Assembly: GCA_011050085.1 (NCBI GenBank)
Contig: DRGL01000084.1
Location: 1-64,000 of the forward strand
Source: Pricia antarctica
GTDB taxonomy: Bacteria > Bacteroidota > Bacteroidia > Flavobacteriales > Flavobacteriaceae
DNA: 64,000 nt
Reading direction: 5' to 3'
Within the stretch, counting starts at the first letter, position 1, and the number at the start of each line of letters is the position of its first letter. Made by a program: the position numbers and the translations under genes. The notes beneath the pieces are model-generated. The model saw only the letters and a program-made list of their open reading frames with translations, searched no databases and was not told the origin of the DNA. Below, one piece after another: positions 54,485-62,480 of the stretch.

Positions 54485-55066
54485 ATGGATTCTCAAAGAG
54501 AGTACTGGATCAAGAATATGGTCTGCAGTCGGTGTCTTAAAGTCATAAAGCAAGAGCTTGAAGAAATCGGTGTAGAAGTTCTTTCCCTTGAATTGGGGAA
54601 ACTAACGGTACGCATCACTGCCGAAATCAATAAACAGATCGATTTGAAAATAACCGAGGCGCTTCACTCCAACGGATTTGAAATCGCAAAAAACGAGGAG
54701 GAAATGATCGTTGAAAATATAAAGATCGTGTTGATCGAACTCGTAACGGAACTACCCTTCCATATTAAGGAAAAGACCTCTGAACATTTGGCATCGGAAC
54801 TACATCGGGATTATAAGTTGTTGAGCAAAATATTCTCAAAGAACGAAAACACCACCATTGAAAAATACCTGATAAAATTAAAGGTAGAGAAGGCGAAGGA
54901 ACTCATTCAGTTGCAGCAGCATACCTTTTCGGATATAGCCTATCTACTGGATTATTGTAGTATAAACCATTTATCGAGACAGTTCAAGACCATCACGGGA
55001 TTAAGCATGACCGATTATAAAAATGGCCAAATGTGGGAGAGGAGTTTCCTTGACGAAATTATATAA
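54485..55066 (+). CDS. AraC-type regulator with N-terminal HMA-like CxxC domain (copy 3)
   Basis: A 193-residue protein opening with WIKNMVCSRC (Cys 14 and 17) in an HMA-like fold and ending with an AraC domain (FSDIAYLLDYCSINHLSRQ, FKTITGLSMTDYK). An extra Cys occurs in the first recognition region. It is closely related to copy 2 in the C-terminal half. It lies between the HYC_CC_PP gene and the Met-rich lipoprotein, so it probably controls this rightward cluster. Confidence 0.82.
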   Translation: MDSQREYWIKNMVCSRCLKVIKQELEEIGVEVLSLELGKLTVRITAEINKQIDLKITEALHSNGFEIAKNEEEMIVENIKIVLIELVTELPFHIKEKTSEHLASELHRDYKLLSKIFSKNENTTIEKYLIKLKVEKAKELIQLQQHTFSDIAYLLDYCSINHLSRQFKTITGLSMTDYKNGQMWERSFLDEII

Positions 55067-55202
55067 ATAAGAACGAAGATTATGCAGATGCGGACTACTT
55101 GGAACAGATACTTTTGAGACAGACCAGATTTCGAAATTCGAGGGCTTAAAAATCAAGGGAAATCTGACGTTTCTAAGTTGTACCAAATTAAAATCAATCA
55201 TC

Positions 55203-55685
55203 ATGAGAAGAGCAATACTGATTTTTTCAATTATCACAATGACCACATTGAGCAGTTGCAACGAAGAACAGGATGCCAACGCCATGCTCGACAACCCTGT
55301 AAAGAGAATACACATTTACGAGTCGATTACGGGCAATCACGACCTTATGAACGAATTTTTGTTGAAAATGCAAGAAAACGACCATGCCATCCAGATGATG
55401 CGGGGCAACCAAAAAATTATGGGAAACCTTATACAGGACAACGGCATGAAGATGATGATGAAAGACAGCATAATGATGAAAAACATGATGCGGTCGATGG
55501 TGAAGGACGGAAAGATGATGGGCAACATGATGCAAATGATGCATGAAGATGGAATGATGAGCGATGATTGTTTGGAGTCTTGCAAGAACATGATGGACGA
55601 AAAAGGAATGGACATGAAAGGGATGGGAATGATGGGCGATGGTAATATAAAATCGACCAAGGATGACCATTTCGGACATCACTAA
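55203..55685 (+). CDS. Met-rich lipoprotein
   Basis: A 160-residue lipoprotein (lipobox TTLSSC, Cys 19). About a third of residues 70-147 are Met, in clusters such as MKMMMKDSIMMKNMM, with His and Asp at the end (DDHFGHH). Met clusters bind Cu(I) in the periplasm. No known domain beyond this. It follows the third HMA-AraC regulator and precedes a His-rich membrane protein, so the cluster combines Met and His ligands for copper under different redox states (inference). Confidence 0.75.
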   Translation: MRRAILIFSIITMTTLSSCNEEQDANAMLDNPVKRIHIYESITGNHDLMNEFLLKMQENDHAIQMMRGNQKIMGNLIQDNGMKMMMKDSIMMKNMMRSMVKDGKMMGNMMQMMHEDGMMSDDCLESCKNMMDEKGMDMKGMGMMGDGNIKSTKDDHFGHH

Positions 55686-55716
55686 ACCTTAAAATTTAAC
55701 TTTAAAAATAGAAAAT

Positions 55717-55998
55717 ATGAAAGGTCATTGGATTTGGATGGTCATCGGATGTGGTCTTCCGCTATTGTTGATTTTTTTCGCACCCGCATTAGGTATTACC
55801 GGAAATAACTGGCTTTTTGCCTTTATAATCCTAATGTTCGTGTTTCATCTCTTTATGCCCCACGGCGCACATGGTGGGCATGCCGGTCATGGTGGGCATA
55901 ATCATGCGGGTCAAAACAATAAGCAACACGAACATGGTAAAGAAAAATCGTTGGCATCAGAAACCAATGAGGAACATAAGGGCCATAGCCATCATTAA
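55717..55998 (+). CDS. DUF2933-like small membrane protein with His-rich tail
   Basis: A 93-residue protein with two membrane helices (about 5-24 and 30-48) followed by a tail of His and Gly (GGHAGHGGHNHAG and a final HSHH). The helices and the HLFMPHG turn are like DUF2933 proteins from metal-resistance loci. The tail would chelate Cu or other divalent metals on one side of the membrane. Confidence 0.75.
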   Translation: MKGHWIWMVIGCGLPLLLIFFAPALGITGNNWLFAFIILMFVFHLFMPHGAHGGHAGHGGHNHAGQNNKQHEHGKEKSLASETNEEHKGHSHH

Positions 55999-56012
55999 AA
56001 GAGTAGAAACGA

Positions 56013-56228
56013 ATGAAACATAAATATCAAATAAGCGGAATAAGCTGTGGCGGATGCATTGCACGGGTTAAAAAAACCTTAGAAGCACACCCGGACATCG
56101 AGAAAGCGAAAATCTTTTTAAGCCCAAAAGGTAAGGCGATAATAAGTATGGAAAAGAAACTTTCGGTAGAGGACCTACAAGAGCAACTCAACCAACTTGA
56201 AGGCTATACCATTACAGAGATCGCTTAA
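56013..56228 (+). CDS. HMA-domain metal-binding protein (second copy)
   Basis: A 71-residue HMA protein with the motif ISGISCGGCIARV (Cys 11 and 14). The Ser before the first Cys and GG between the Cys residues set it apart from GMTC-type chaperones, but match its counterpart at 25308 (NINCGGC). No signal peptide, so cytoplasmic. It has no ATPase neighbour in this cluster and could serve the third HMA-AraC regulator or distant pumps. Confidence 0.82.
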   Translation: MKHKYQISGISCGGCIARVKKTLEAHPDIEKAKIFLSPKGKAIISMEKKLSVEDLQEQLNQLEGYTITEIA

Positions 56229-56255
56229 AATAATAGTAACCATAAAATTTAGATT

Positions 56256-56474
56256 ATGTTTTACAGAGATGGATTTTTTTGGGGAATGCACCTTGTTTGG
56301 TGGGCAATTTGGTTAGTGGCTTTAGGCTGGATATTTTTTGGTCCATCCGGCACATCTTATGCAGAAACCAAGGAAGACGATCCGGCAACAACGCTCAAAA
56401 TACGGTTTGCCAAGGGCGAGATTTCCAAGGAGGAATATGAGGAATCAAAGGAACTTTTAAAATTAGACAGCTAG
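56256..56474 (+). CDS. SHOCT-domain small membrane protein (copy 1)
   Basis: A 72-residue protein with one membrane helix (about 10-30, GMHLVWWAIWLVALGWIFF) and a C-terminal SHOCT motif (LKIRFAKGEISKEEYEESK). SHOCT modules bind nucleic acids or proteins in many contexts. The next gene is a close paralogue, so the pair is a tandem duplication. Confidence 0.8.
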   Translation: MFYRDGFFWGMHLVWWAIWLVALGWIFFGPSGTSYAETKEDDPATTLKIRFAKGEISKEEYEESKELLKLDS

Positions 56475-56512
56475 TCCATAAAACGGATACTAACAAATAA
56501 ATACTCAAAATT

Positions 56513-56731
56513 ATGCATTTTTTTCACGATCACTTCGGCGGTATGCACTTTGTATGGTGGATCTTATGGTTCATCCTCTTGATCTGGATTTTCTTTGTTC
56601 CCTACGACATCCCTTACCAAAAATCAAAAATGGAAGATCCTTTGGCTATCCTTAAAAAGCGATTCGCAAAAGGGAATATTACAAAAGAAGAATATGAAGA
56701 AATGAAGAAGATCTTGGAGTCTAATAATTAA
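56513..56731 (+). CDS. SHOCT-domain small membrane protein (copy 2)
   Basis: A 72-residue protein with the same plan as its upstream neighbour: a His-containing N-terminus (HFFHDHFGGMHFVWW), a membrane helix, and a SHOCT motif (LKKRFAKGNITKEEYEEMK). The N-terminal His residues are enriched compared with copy 1, which could add metal binding. The gap between the two genes is 38 nt. Confidence 0.8.
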   Translation: MHFFHDHFGGMHFVWWILWFILLIWIFFVPYDIPYQKSKMEDPLAILKKRFAKGNITKEEYEEMKKILESNN

Positions 56732-56748
56732 TAAATAAAACAACAATC

Positions 56749-57024
56749 ATGAATCGTATCAACGTAAAAAAATTCGGTTTTGCATTCGGACTGACAGGTG
56801 CACTGATTTATCTGGGCTGTATGGTCGTAATGGCCACTGCGGGCCGAGAGGGCAGCATTCTTTTTTTCAATAGCCTATTACACGGTCTGGACACCACGAA
56901 CATCATTAAAATGGACGTGCCGTTGATGGAAGCCCTTTTTGGAATCGTCCAAACCTTCATCTTGTGGTGGCTTATCGGAGCATGCATCGCAGGCTTTTAC
57001 AACGCACAAATTAAGAGAAGATAA
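56749..57024 (+). CDS. DUF5676-like small membrane protein
   Basis: A 91-residue protein with two membrane helices (about 11-30 and 62-83) and a polar loop between. The N-terminal VKKFGFAFGLTGALIYLGCM stretch fits DUF5676 proteins, which occur in metal or redox clusters. Function unknown. It is 17 nt after the second SHOCT gene. Confidence 0.65.
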   Translation: MNRINVKKFGFAFGLTGALIYLGCMVVMATAGREGSILFFNSLLHGLDTTNIIKMDVPLMEALFGIVQTFILWWLIGACIAGFYNAQIKRR

Positions 57025-57033
57025 TCTAAACGT

Positions 57034-57114
57034 ATGAATAGAAGAGACTTTTTAGGAACCGGTGCCGCATCGACCGTAGCTATAGTGTTCTCCCTGATAC
57101 TCTGTAAGCGGTAG
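57034..57114 (+). pseudogene. Truncated Tat signal peptide (26 residues), relic of an exported enzyme
   Basis: A short frame reading MNRRDFLGTGAASTVAIVFS followed by LILCKR and a stop. The RRDFLG motif and the hydrophobic stretch are a textbook Tat signal, but no mature protein follows in any frame; the universal stress gene begins 42 nt later. I infer that the body of a Tat-exported redox or copper enzyme was deleted. Confidence 0.6.
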
Positions 57115-57156
57115 GTGCCAAGAATAGATGTATCAACTAAAAACAAATATAAAAAG

Positions 57157-57621
57157 ATGAAAATAGTATTGGCAATAGACGGTTCGGACTTTAGTAAGGT
57201 CGCCATAAATGAACTTGCGGCCATGGAATTGCCCGCAGGTACTGAAGTATGTATAATAAACGTGTTCGAAAATCCAATGTTGTCCCCTCCCGGAGCCCTA
57301 CCCTTGGGCGGCACGCTTGGCAATTATTATGAAGAGGCAATATCCAATACAAGAAAATTAGCGGAAGATACTGTTAATGATGCCTCAAAATCATTAAAGG
57401 AAAAGAACGATAAATTGGCGATAACAACAGCAGTGATCGACGGCATTCCCAAAAGTGCCATTTTGGAAAAGGCGGAAGCCTTCGACGCCGATTTAATTGT
57501 AGTGGGGTCACAGGGCCATGGCGCGTTCTCAAGATTTCTGCTCGGCTCGGTTTCCCAGTCCGTGGCAATGCACGCTGACTGTTCGGTAATGATAGTCCGA
57601 AAAACGCGACTCGAAAGTTAA
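57157..57621 (+). CDS. Universal stress protein (UspA family)
   Basis: A 154-residue UspA-domain protein. The N-terminal MKIVLAIDGSDFSKVA and the C-terminal ATP-binding GSQGHGAFSRFLLGSVSQSV are typical, so it should bind ATP. Bacteroidetes versions are induced by stress or low oxygen. The start at 57157 removes 14 residues of poor fit from a longer frame. It follows the small metal genes and precedes a type II NADH dehydrogenase. Confidence 0.85.
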   Translation: MKIVLAIDGSDFSKVAINELAAMELPAGTEVCIINVFENPMLSPPGALPLGGTLGNYYEEAISNTRKLAEDTVNDASKSLKEKNDKLAITTAVIDGIPKSAILEKAEAFDADLIVVGSQGHGAFSRFLLGSVSQSVAMHADCSVMIVRKTRLES

Positions 57622-57641
57622 AAATAATCAGTAAAAAGTTA

Positions 57642-59015
57642 ATGAGCAAGAACCAAATGTTAAACGGTATCGACGATAATACATGCAAAGTGCCGGAAGC
57701 GATCTGCCTGCCAAATTCTAGCCTGCCACGGGTAGTTATCGTTGGTGGGGGCTTTGCCGGTTTGGCCTTGGTAGAAGGGCTGAAGAACAAAGAGGTTCAG
57801 GTGGTACTGGTCGACCGCAACAACTTCCATCAATTTCAACCCCTTTTTTATCAGGTGGCCACCAGTGCGCTGGAGCCCGACAGTATTGTCTTCCCTTTTA
57901 GAAAACAGATATCGGGATATAAAAATGTTTCCTTTCGCTTGGCGGAAGTTCAGGAAGTGCAAACATCCAACAATACCCTTGTTACCGACAAAGGTAAGTT
58001 GACCTACGATTATCTGGTCTTGGCCACGGGAACGGCCACCAACTTTTTTGGGATGGAAGAAGTGGAAAGAAATAGTTTGGGCATGAAGAACATTCGGGAC
58101 TCTTTGAATATCCGTCATATGATGCTCCAAAATTTGGAGCAGGCAGCGATTACCTGCGATGATGAGGAACGCGATGCCCTGACCAATTTTGTCATCGTGG
58201 GCGGTGGCCCCGCAGGAGTGGAAATGGCAGGTGCCTTGGCCGAGTTTTGCAAATATATCCTTCCCAAGGACTATCCCGAGTACCCTTTTTCTATAATGAA
58301 AATCTATTTGGTGGAGGCCTTTGGCCAACTATTGGCCGCCATGTCGGATAAGGCCTCTATGAATACCTTAAAATATTTGAAGAAACTTGGTGTCGAAGTG
58401 CTATTGAACGAATCGGTCAGCGATTATGACGGCAAGATCGTCCGGACAAAAAGCGGCAAAAAGCTATTGGCCCGAAATCTTATATGGACGGCAGGGGTAA
58501 AAGGGGACTTCCCTAAGGGTATCGATCAGAAGCATGTAGTCAAGGGCAACCGTCTAAAAACCGATGCATATCTCAAAGTGGAAGGCCAAAAAAACATGTA
58601 TGCCATCGGGGATATTGCCGCATTGATTTCCGAGGAAACCCCGAACGGCCACCCGCAGGTAGCACAGACCGCTATCCAACAAGGAAAACACCTGTCCAGG
58701 ACATTGGTGAATACCATTAACAAAAAAACGGTACTCCCCTTTAAATATAGGGACAAGGGGTCATTGGCCACTGTTGGAAAACGAAGAGCGGTCGCCGATC
58801 TGGGGAAGCTACGTTTTGGTGGATATTTTGCTTGGCTGTTATGGTCCATTGTACACCTGATGTCCATCAGCGGCTTTAGAAATAGATTAATGGTAGGCTT
58901 TAATTGGGCCGTAAGCTATTTCAGCTACGAAAAGAGCAATAGGGTAATTATTAGGAATTTTAAACCAACTCCATATTATAAAACGGTAAAGGAAACTATT
59001 CAGAATGAAAAATAA
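57642..59015 (+). CDS. Type II NADH dehydrogenase-like FAD oxidoreductase
   Basis: A 457-residue flavoprotein. The FAD site VIVGGGFAG (32-40) and the NADH site FVIVGGGPAGVEMAGALAEF (near 182-201) have the expected spacing, with ATGTATNFFG between. This is the NDH-2 plan: NADH to quinone without proton pumping. C-terminal hydrophobic segments (FAWLLWSIVHLMSISG, MVGFNWAVSYF) would hold it on the membrane. Its end overlaps the permease gene by 11 nt. Confidence 0.85.
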   Translation: MSKNQMLNGIDDNTCKVPEAICLPNSSLPRVVIVGGGFAGLALVEGLKNKEVQVVLVDRNNFHQFQPLFYQVATSALEPDSIVFPFRKQISGYKNVSFRLAEVQEVQTSNNTLVTDKGKLTYDYLVLATGTATNFFGMEEVERNSLGMKNIRDSLNIRHMMLQNLEQAAITCDDEERDALTNFVIVGGGPAGVEMAGALAEFCKYILPKDYPEYPFSIMKIYLVEAFGQLLAAMSDKASMNTLKYLKKLGVEVLLNESVSDYDGKIVRTKSGKKLLARNLIWTAGVKGDFPKGIDQKHVVKGNRLKTDAYLKVEGQKNMYAIGDIAALISEETPNGHPQVAQTAIQQGKHLSRTLVNTINKKTVLPFKYRDKGSLATVGKRRAVADLGKLRFGGYFAWLLWSIVHLMSISGFRNRLMVGFNWAVSYFSYEKSNRVIIRNFKPTPYYKTVKETIQNEK

Positions 59016-60360
59016 GAGCGGGAATAATCAAAAACTATCATTAATTGGCTCAATATCCTTGGGTACAGGCGTAATGATCGGTGCCGGGATATTCGTCCTT
59101 ATGGGGCAAATAGCCGAGCTGGTGGGCGATCTGTTCCCGATTGCTTTTATCGCTGGTGCCGTTGTGGTAGGTTTCAGTTCGTATTCCTATGTCAAGTTCT
59201 CAAATGCCTTTCCATCTTCGGGAGGCGTTGTCAAATTCTTCAATAAATCCTATGGACCCGGAACCACGACCGGTGTCTTTTCTTTGCTGATGTATGTTTC
59301 AATGGTGGTTTCGGAAAGTTTGGTGGCGGGCACTTTCGGGGCCTATACGCTTCGGTTGTTTCCCGAGAGTTTTGCAGGTTACGCATCCATTCTCGGTATT
59401 CTGCTCTTGGTAACGGCCTTTATCGTGAATGTTTTAGGCAACAAAGTTATCGGCGCAACAGCAACGTTCACGGCAATTATTAAAGTAGGGGGTATTGCAT
59501 TGCTCGCCATTGCAGGCCTTCTAGCTTCCGGTTTTGCGGATATTACAGGAAATTATATCCCTCAAAACACGGAAGCGTTGCCCCAAGGAATCGGCTTTGT
59601 AGCTGCACTGGCGTTGGCAATCCTTGCTTATAAAGGATTCACAACAATAACAAATCAAGGCGGGGACATTAAAAATCCCCATAAAAATCTTGGACGGTCC
59701 ATTGTGTTTTCCATTCTTATTTGTACGCTAATTTATGTAGCCTTGGCACTAGCCGTGGCAGGAGGTTTGAGCATCCCGGAAATAATCGAGGCAAAAGACT
59801 ATGCCTTGGCCGCAGCGGCCCAACCCGTTTTTGGGGAATGGGGTTCGTGGATTACTATAGCAATAGCTATCGTAGCAACCTTTTCAGGCGTTATTGCCAG
59901 TGTTTTTTCGGCATCGCGCTTGTTGGCGATGTTAAGCAACATGAAACAGGTACCGTCTTTAAAAAGAATCGGGAACTTTAAAAATCCCGCCCTCATATTT
60001 ACCGTTTCCCTCGCCATTTTACTCACCGCCCTGTTCGATTTAACAAGGATCGCTTCCATAGGCGCTATTTTTTATCTCATTATGGATATTGCGATTCATT
60101 GGGGGCTTTTCCGTCACCTGAAAAAAGAAGTGAAATTTCAACCCATCATTCCGTTAATAGCCATTGTAATGGATATTGCAGTACTGGCAGCCTTCCTTTA
60201 TATAAAATACCTCAACGATCCAATGGTACTCGTCGCAGCGGCAATTGGAATTATCCTAATAGTTGTTGCGGAACGTTTTTATATGATTTCGCATACAGAC
60301 GAGGAAGGTAATATGCCGATGGGAATGGAAAGTACAAGTAACAAAAACAATAAAACATAA
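59005..60360 (+). CDS. APC-family amino acid permease
   Basis: A 451-residue membrane protein with about twelve helices and the APC start motif SLGTGVMIGAGIFVLMG (17-33). Family members carry amino acids or polyamines; the substrate here is not readable from sequence. It overlaps the NDH-2 gene by 11 nt, so both are co-translated, which suggests a common stress or redox programme. Confidence 0.85.
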   Translation: MKNKSGNNQKLSLIGSISLGTGVMIGAGIFVLMGQIAELVGDLFPIAFIAGAVVVGFSSYSYVKFSNAFPSSGGVVKFFNKSYGPGTTTGVFSLLMYVSMVVSESLVAGTFGAYTLRLFPESFAGYASILGILLLVTAFIVNVLGNKVIGATATFTAIIKVGGIALLAIAGLLASGFADITGNYIPQNTEALPQGIGFVAALALAILAYKGFTTITNQGGDIKNPHKNLGRSIVFSILICTLIYVALALAVAGGLSIPEIIEAKDYALAAAAQPVFGEWGSWITIAIAIVATFSGVIASVFSASRLLAMLSNMKQVPSLKRIGNFKNPALIFTVSLAILLTALFDLTRIASIGAIFYLIMDIAIHWGLFRHLKKEVKFQPIIPLIAIVMDIAVLAAFLYIKYLNDPMVLVAAAIGIILIVVAERFYMISHTDEEGNMPMGMESTSNKNNKT

Positions 60361-60381
60361 TTAATTAAAAACCCAATTTAT

Positions 60382-61392
60382 ATGAAAAATATAGCAGTTA
60401 TAGGCTACGGGGTTATCGGAAAAAGAGTGGCCGATGCCATTAAAGTTCAAAATGATATGGACCTTGTCGGGGTTTGCGATGTCATCAGCGATTGGCGCAT
60501 ACAGAACGCCGTACGAAAAGCGTATGATATCTATGCGGCTACCGACGAAGCAGAAAAGCAAATGAAGGCTTCCGGCATTTCGGTCCAGGGCAATATGCAG
60601 GATCTATTGAACAAAGTGGACCTCGTGGTCGATTGTACCCCAAAGAACATAGCGGCAAAGAACGTTGAAATATATAAGAAGCAAGGCATAAAGTTCATTG
60701 TTCAAGGTGGCGAAAAACACGGGACTACAGGCCATTCCTTTAGTGCGGAAAACAATTATCGATCTGCATTGAACATAGATGCTACAAGGGTTGTTTCCTG
60801 CAATACCACTTCCATTCTTCGAACCTTGACCGCTTTAAAGCGAGCGGATTTATTGGATTATGCACGGGGAACACTATTGAGAAGAGCTACAGACCCTTGG
60901 GAAAGCCATTTGGGAGGCATTATGAACACCATGGTGCCGGAAAAGGATATACCAAGCCACCAAGGTCCAGATGCACAGAGTGTGGATCCGGATTTGGATG
61001 TGATCACCTCAGCGGTCAAAGTTCCCCAGACGCTTAGCCACATGCATTATTGGAACGTCAAACTGAAGAAAAAAGCATCTAAGGAAGAAGTGCTGAATGC
61101 TTTTAAAACGTCTACACGGATTAAGATGATCCATTATGACCAAGGCCTGGTTTCCAACAATACCATCAAGGAAATGTTTTTGGATATGGGCAGACCTTGG
61201 GGCGATATGTACGAGGTGGCCCTCTGGGAAGATATGCTGAAAGTTGTGGATGATGAGCTTTTTTATGCCTATGTGGTCGATAACCAAGCGATTGTAATTC
61301 CTGAAACTATTGATGCGATACGTGCACTTACCGGAATCGAGAAAGATGGGAACAAATCCATCGTAAAGACCAATGAAAGTTTAGGTATCTAA
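60382..61392 (+). CDS. Archaeal-type (type II) glyceraldehyde-3-phosphate dehydrogenase
   Basis: A 336-residue enzyme of the archaeal GAPDH type, not the usual bacterial GapA. It shows the NAD(P) fold GYGVIGKRVA (9-18), the catalytic Cys140 in SCNTTS, and GGEKHGTTGHSF before it. It converts glyceraldehyde-3-phosphate to 1,3-bisphosphoglycerate. Its neighbour is a class I aldolase of archaeal (DhnA) type, and a GH13 gene follows, so the three form a small sugar-processing cluster. Bacterial members often serve when redox or oxidative stress would harm GapA. Confidence 0.88.
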   Translation: MKNIAVIGYGVIGKRVADAIKVQNDMDLVGVCDVISDWRIQNAVRKAYDIYAATDEAEKQMKASGISVQGNMQDLLNKVDLVVDCTPKNIAAKNVEIYKKQGIKFIVQGGEKHGTTGHSFSAENNYRSALNIDATRVVSCNTTSILRTLTALKRADLLDYARGTLLRRATDPWESHLGGIMNTMVPEKDIPSHQGPDAQSVDPDLDVITSAVKVPQTLSHMHYWNVKLKKKASKEEVLNAFKTSTRIKMIHYDQGLVSNNTIKEMFLDMGRPWGDMYEVALWEDMLKVVDDELFYAYVVDNQAIVIPETIDAIRALTGIEKDGNKSIVKTNESLGI

Positions 61393-61405
61393 TAATTAAA
61401 GCGGA

Positions 61406-62467
61406 ATGAAAACATATGAAGATATAGTAGAACGGTTAGGGGACAAAGCGTCCTTCTATTTGGACCATGTTAGCGAAAAAATCACCAAGGACGAACTGCA
61501 ATTGCCCGATGCTGATTTTGTCTCCAAAGTTTTTGTCAATAGCAATCGAAATCCACAAACGCTTCGTAGTCTTGGCCAATTGTACGGGCATGGCACTCTG
61601 AAAGATTCGGGGTATTTAAGTATCCTTCCCGTAGACCAAGGGATCGAGCATACTGCCGCTTTTTCCTTCTATAAGAATCCCGATTATTTTGATCCGGAAA
61701 ACATTATAAAACTGGCGATCGGTGCGGGTTGTAACGGGGTGGCCTCGACTTTTGGGGCGCTGGGCCTATATGCCCGTAAATATGCCCATAAAATCCCGTT
61801 CATTGTTAAGATAAACCACAATGAGCTCCTCTCCTACCCCAATAACTACGACCAAACCCTCTTTGGAAAGGTTAGGGAAGCATGGAATATGGGTGCGGTA
61901 GCGATCGGGGCGACCATCTATTTTGGATCCAAGGAAAGTAATCGACAGTTAAAAGAGATTGCGGAAGCTTTTGCCGAGGCGCATAGCCTCGGCATGGTCA
62001 CGATTTTGTGGTGCTACACCCGTAACGACGCCTTCAAAACCGATAAAGAGGACTATCACATCGCTGCGGACTTAACGGGACAGGCCAACCACCTTGGGGT
62101 AACGATACAGGCGGATATCATCAAACAGAAATTGCCCACCACAAATTATGGCTTTAAGGACCTGCAATTCGGAAAGTATGACGGTGCCATGTACGAAACA
62201 CTCACCACAGACCATCCCATTGACCTGTGCCGGTTACAGGTCGCCAATTGCTATATGGGCAAAATAGGGTTGATCAATTCCGGCGGGGGTTCCAAAGGAG
62301 CATCCGATATGACCGAAGCCATCACAACGGCAATCGTAAACAAACGGGCCGGAGGCTCGGGTCTTATTTTGGGAAGAAAGGCTTTTCAAAGACCCTTTAA
62401 GGAAGGGGTGGAATTGATACATGCGGTTCAGGGCATTTACCTTGAAAAAAGAATCACAGTAGCTTAA
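61406..62467 (+). CDS. Class I fructose-bisphosphate aldolase, DhnA/archaeal type
   Basis: A 353-residue aldolase of the DhnA family, common in archaea and some bacteria. Typical parts are [14 protein letters not shown] (73-86), [15 protein letters not shown], and GATIYFGS. I could not fix the Schiff-base Lys with certainty; Lys135 in IVKINH is one of several candidates. It follows the archaeal-type GAPDH by 13 nt, so the two glycolytic enzymes are co-transcribed. Confidence 0.85.
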   Translation: MKTYEDIVERLGDKASFYLDHVSEKITKDELQLPDADFVSKVFVNSNRNPQTLRSLGQLYGHGTLKDSGYLSILPVDQGIEHTAAFSFYKNPDYFDPENIIKLAIGAGCNGVASTFGALGLYARKYAHKIPFIVKINHNELLSYPNNYDQTLFGKVREAWNMGAVAIGATIYFGSKESNRQLKEIAEAFAEAHSLGMVTILWCYTRNDAFKTDKEDYHIAADLTGQANHLGVTIQADIIKQKLPTTNYGFKDLQFGKYDGAMYETLTTDHPIDLCRLQVANCYMGKIGLINSGGGSKGASDMTEAITTAIVNKRAGGSGLILGRKAFQRPFKEGVELIHAVQGIYLEKRITVA

Positions 62468-62480
62468 TACGGATACAAGA

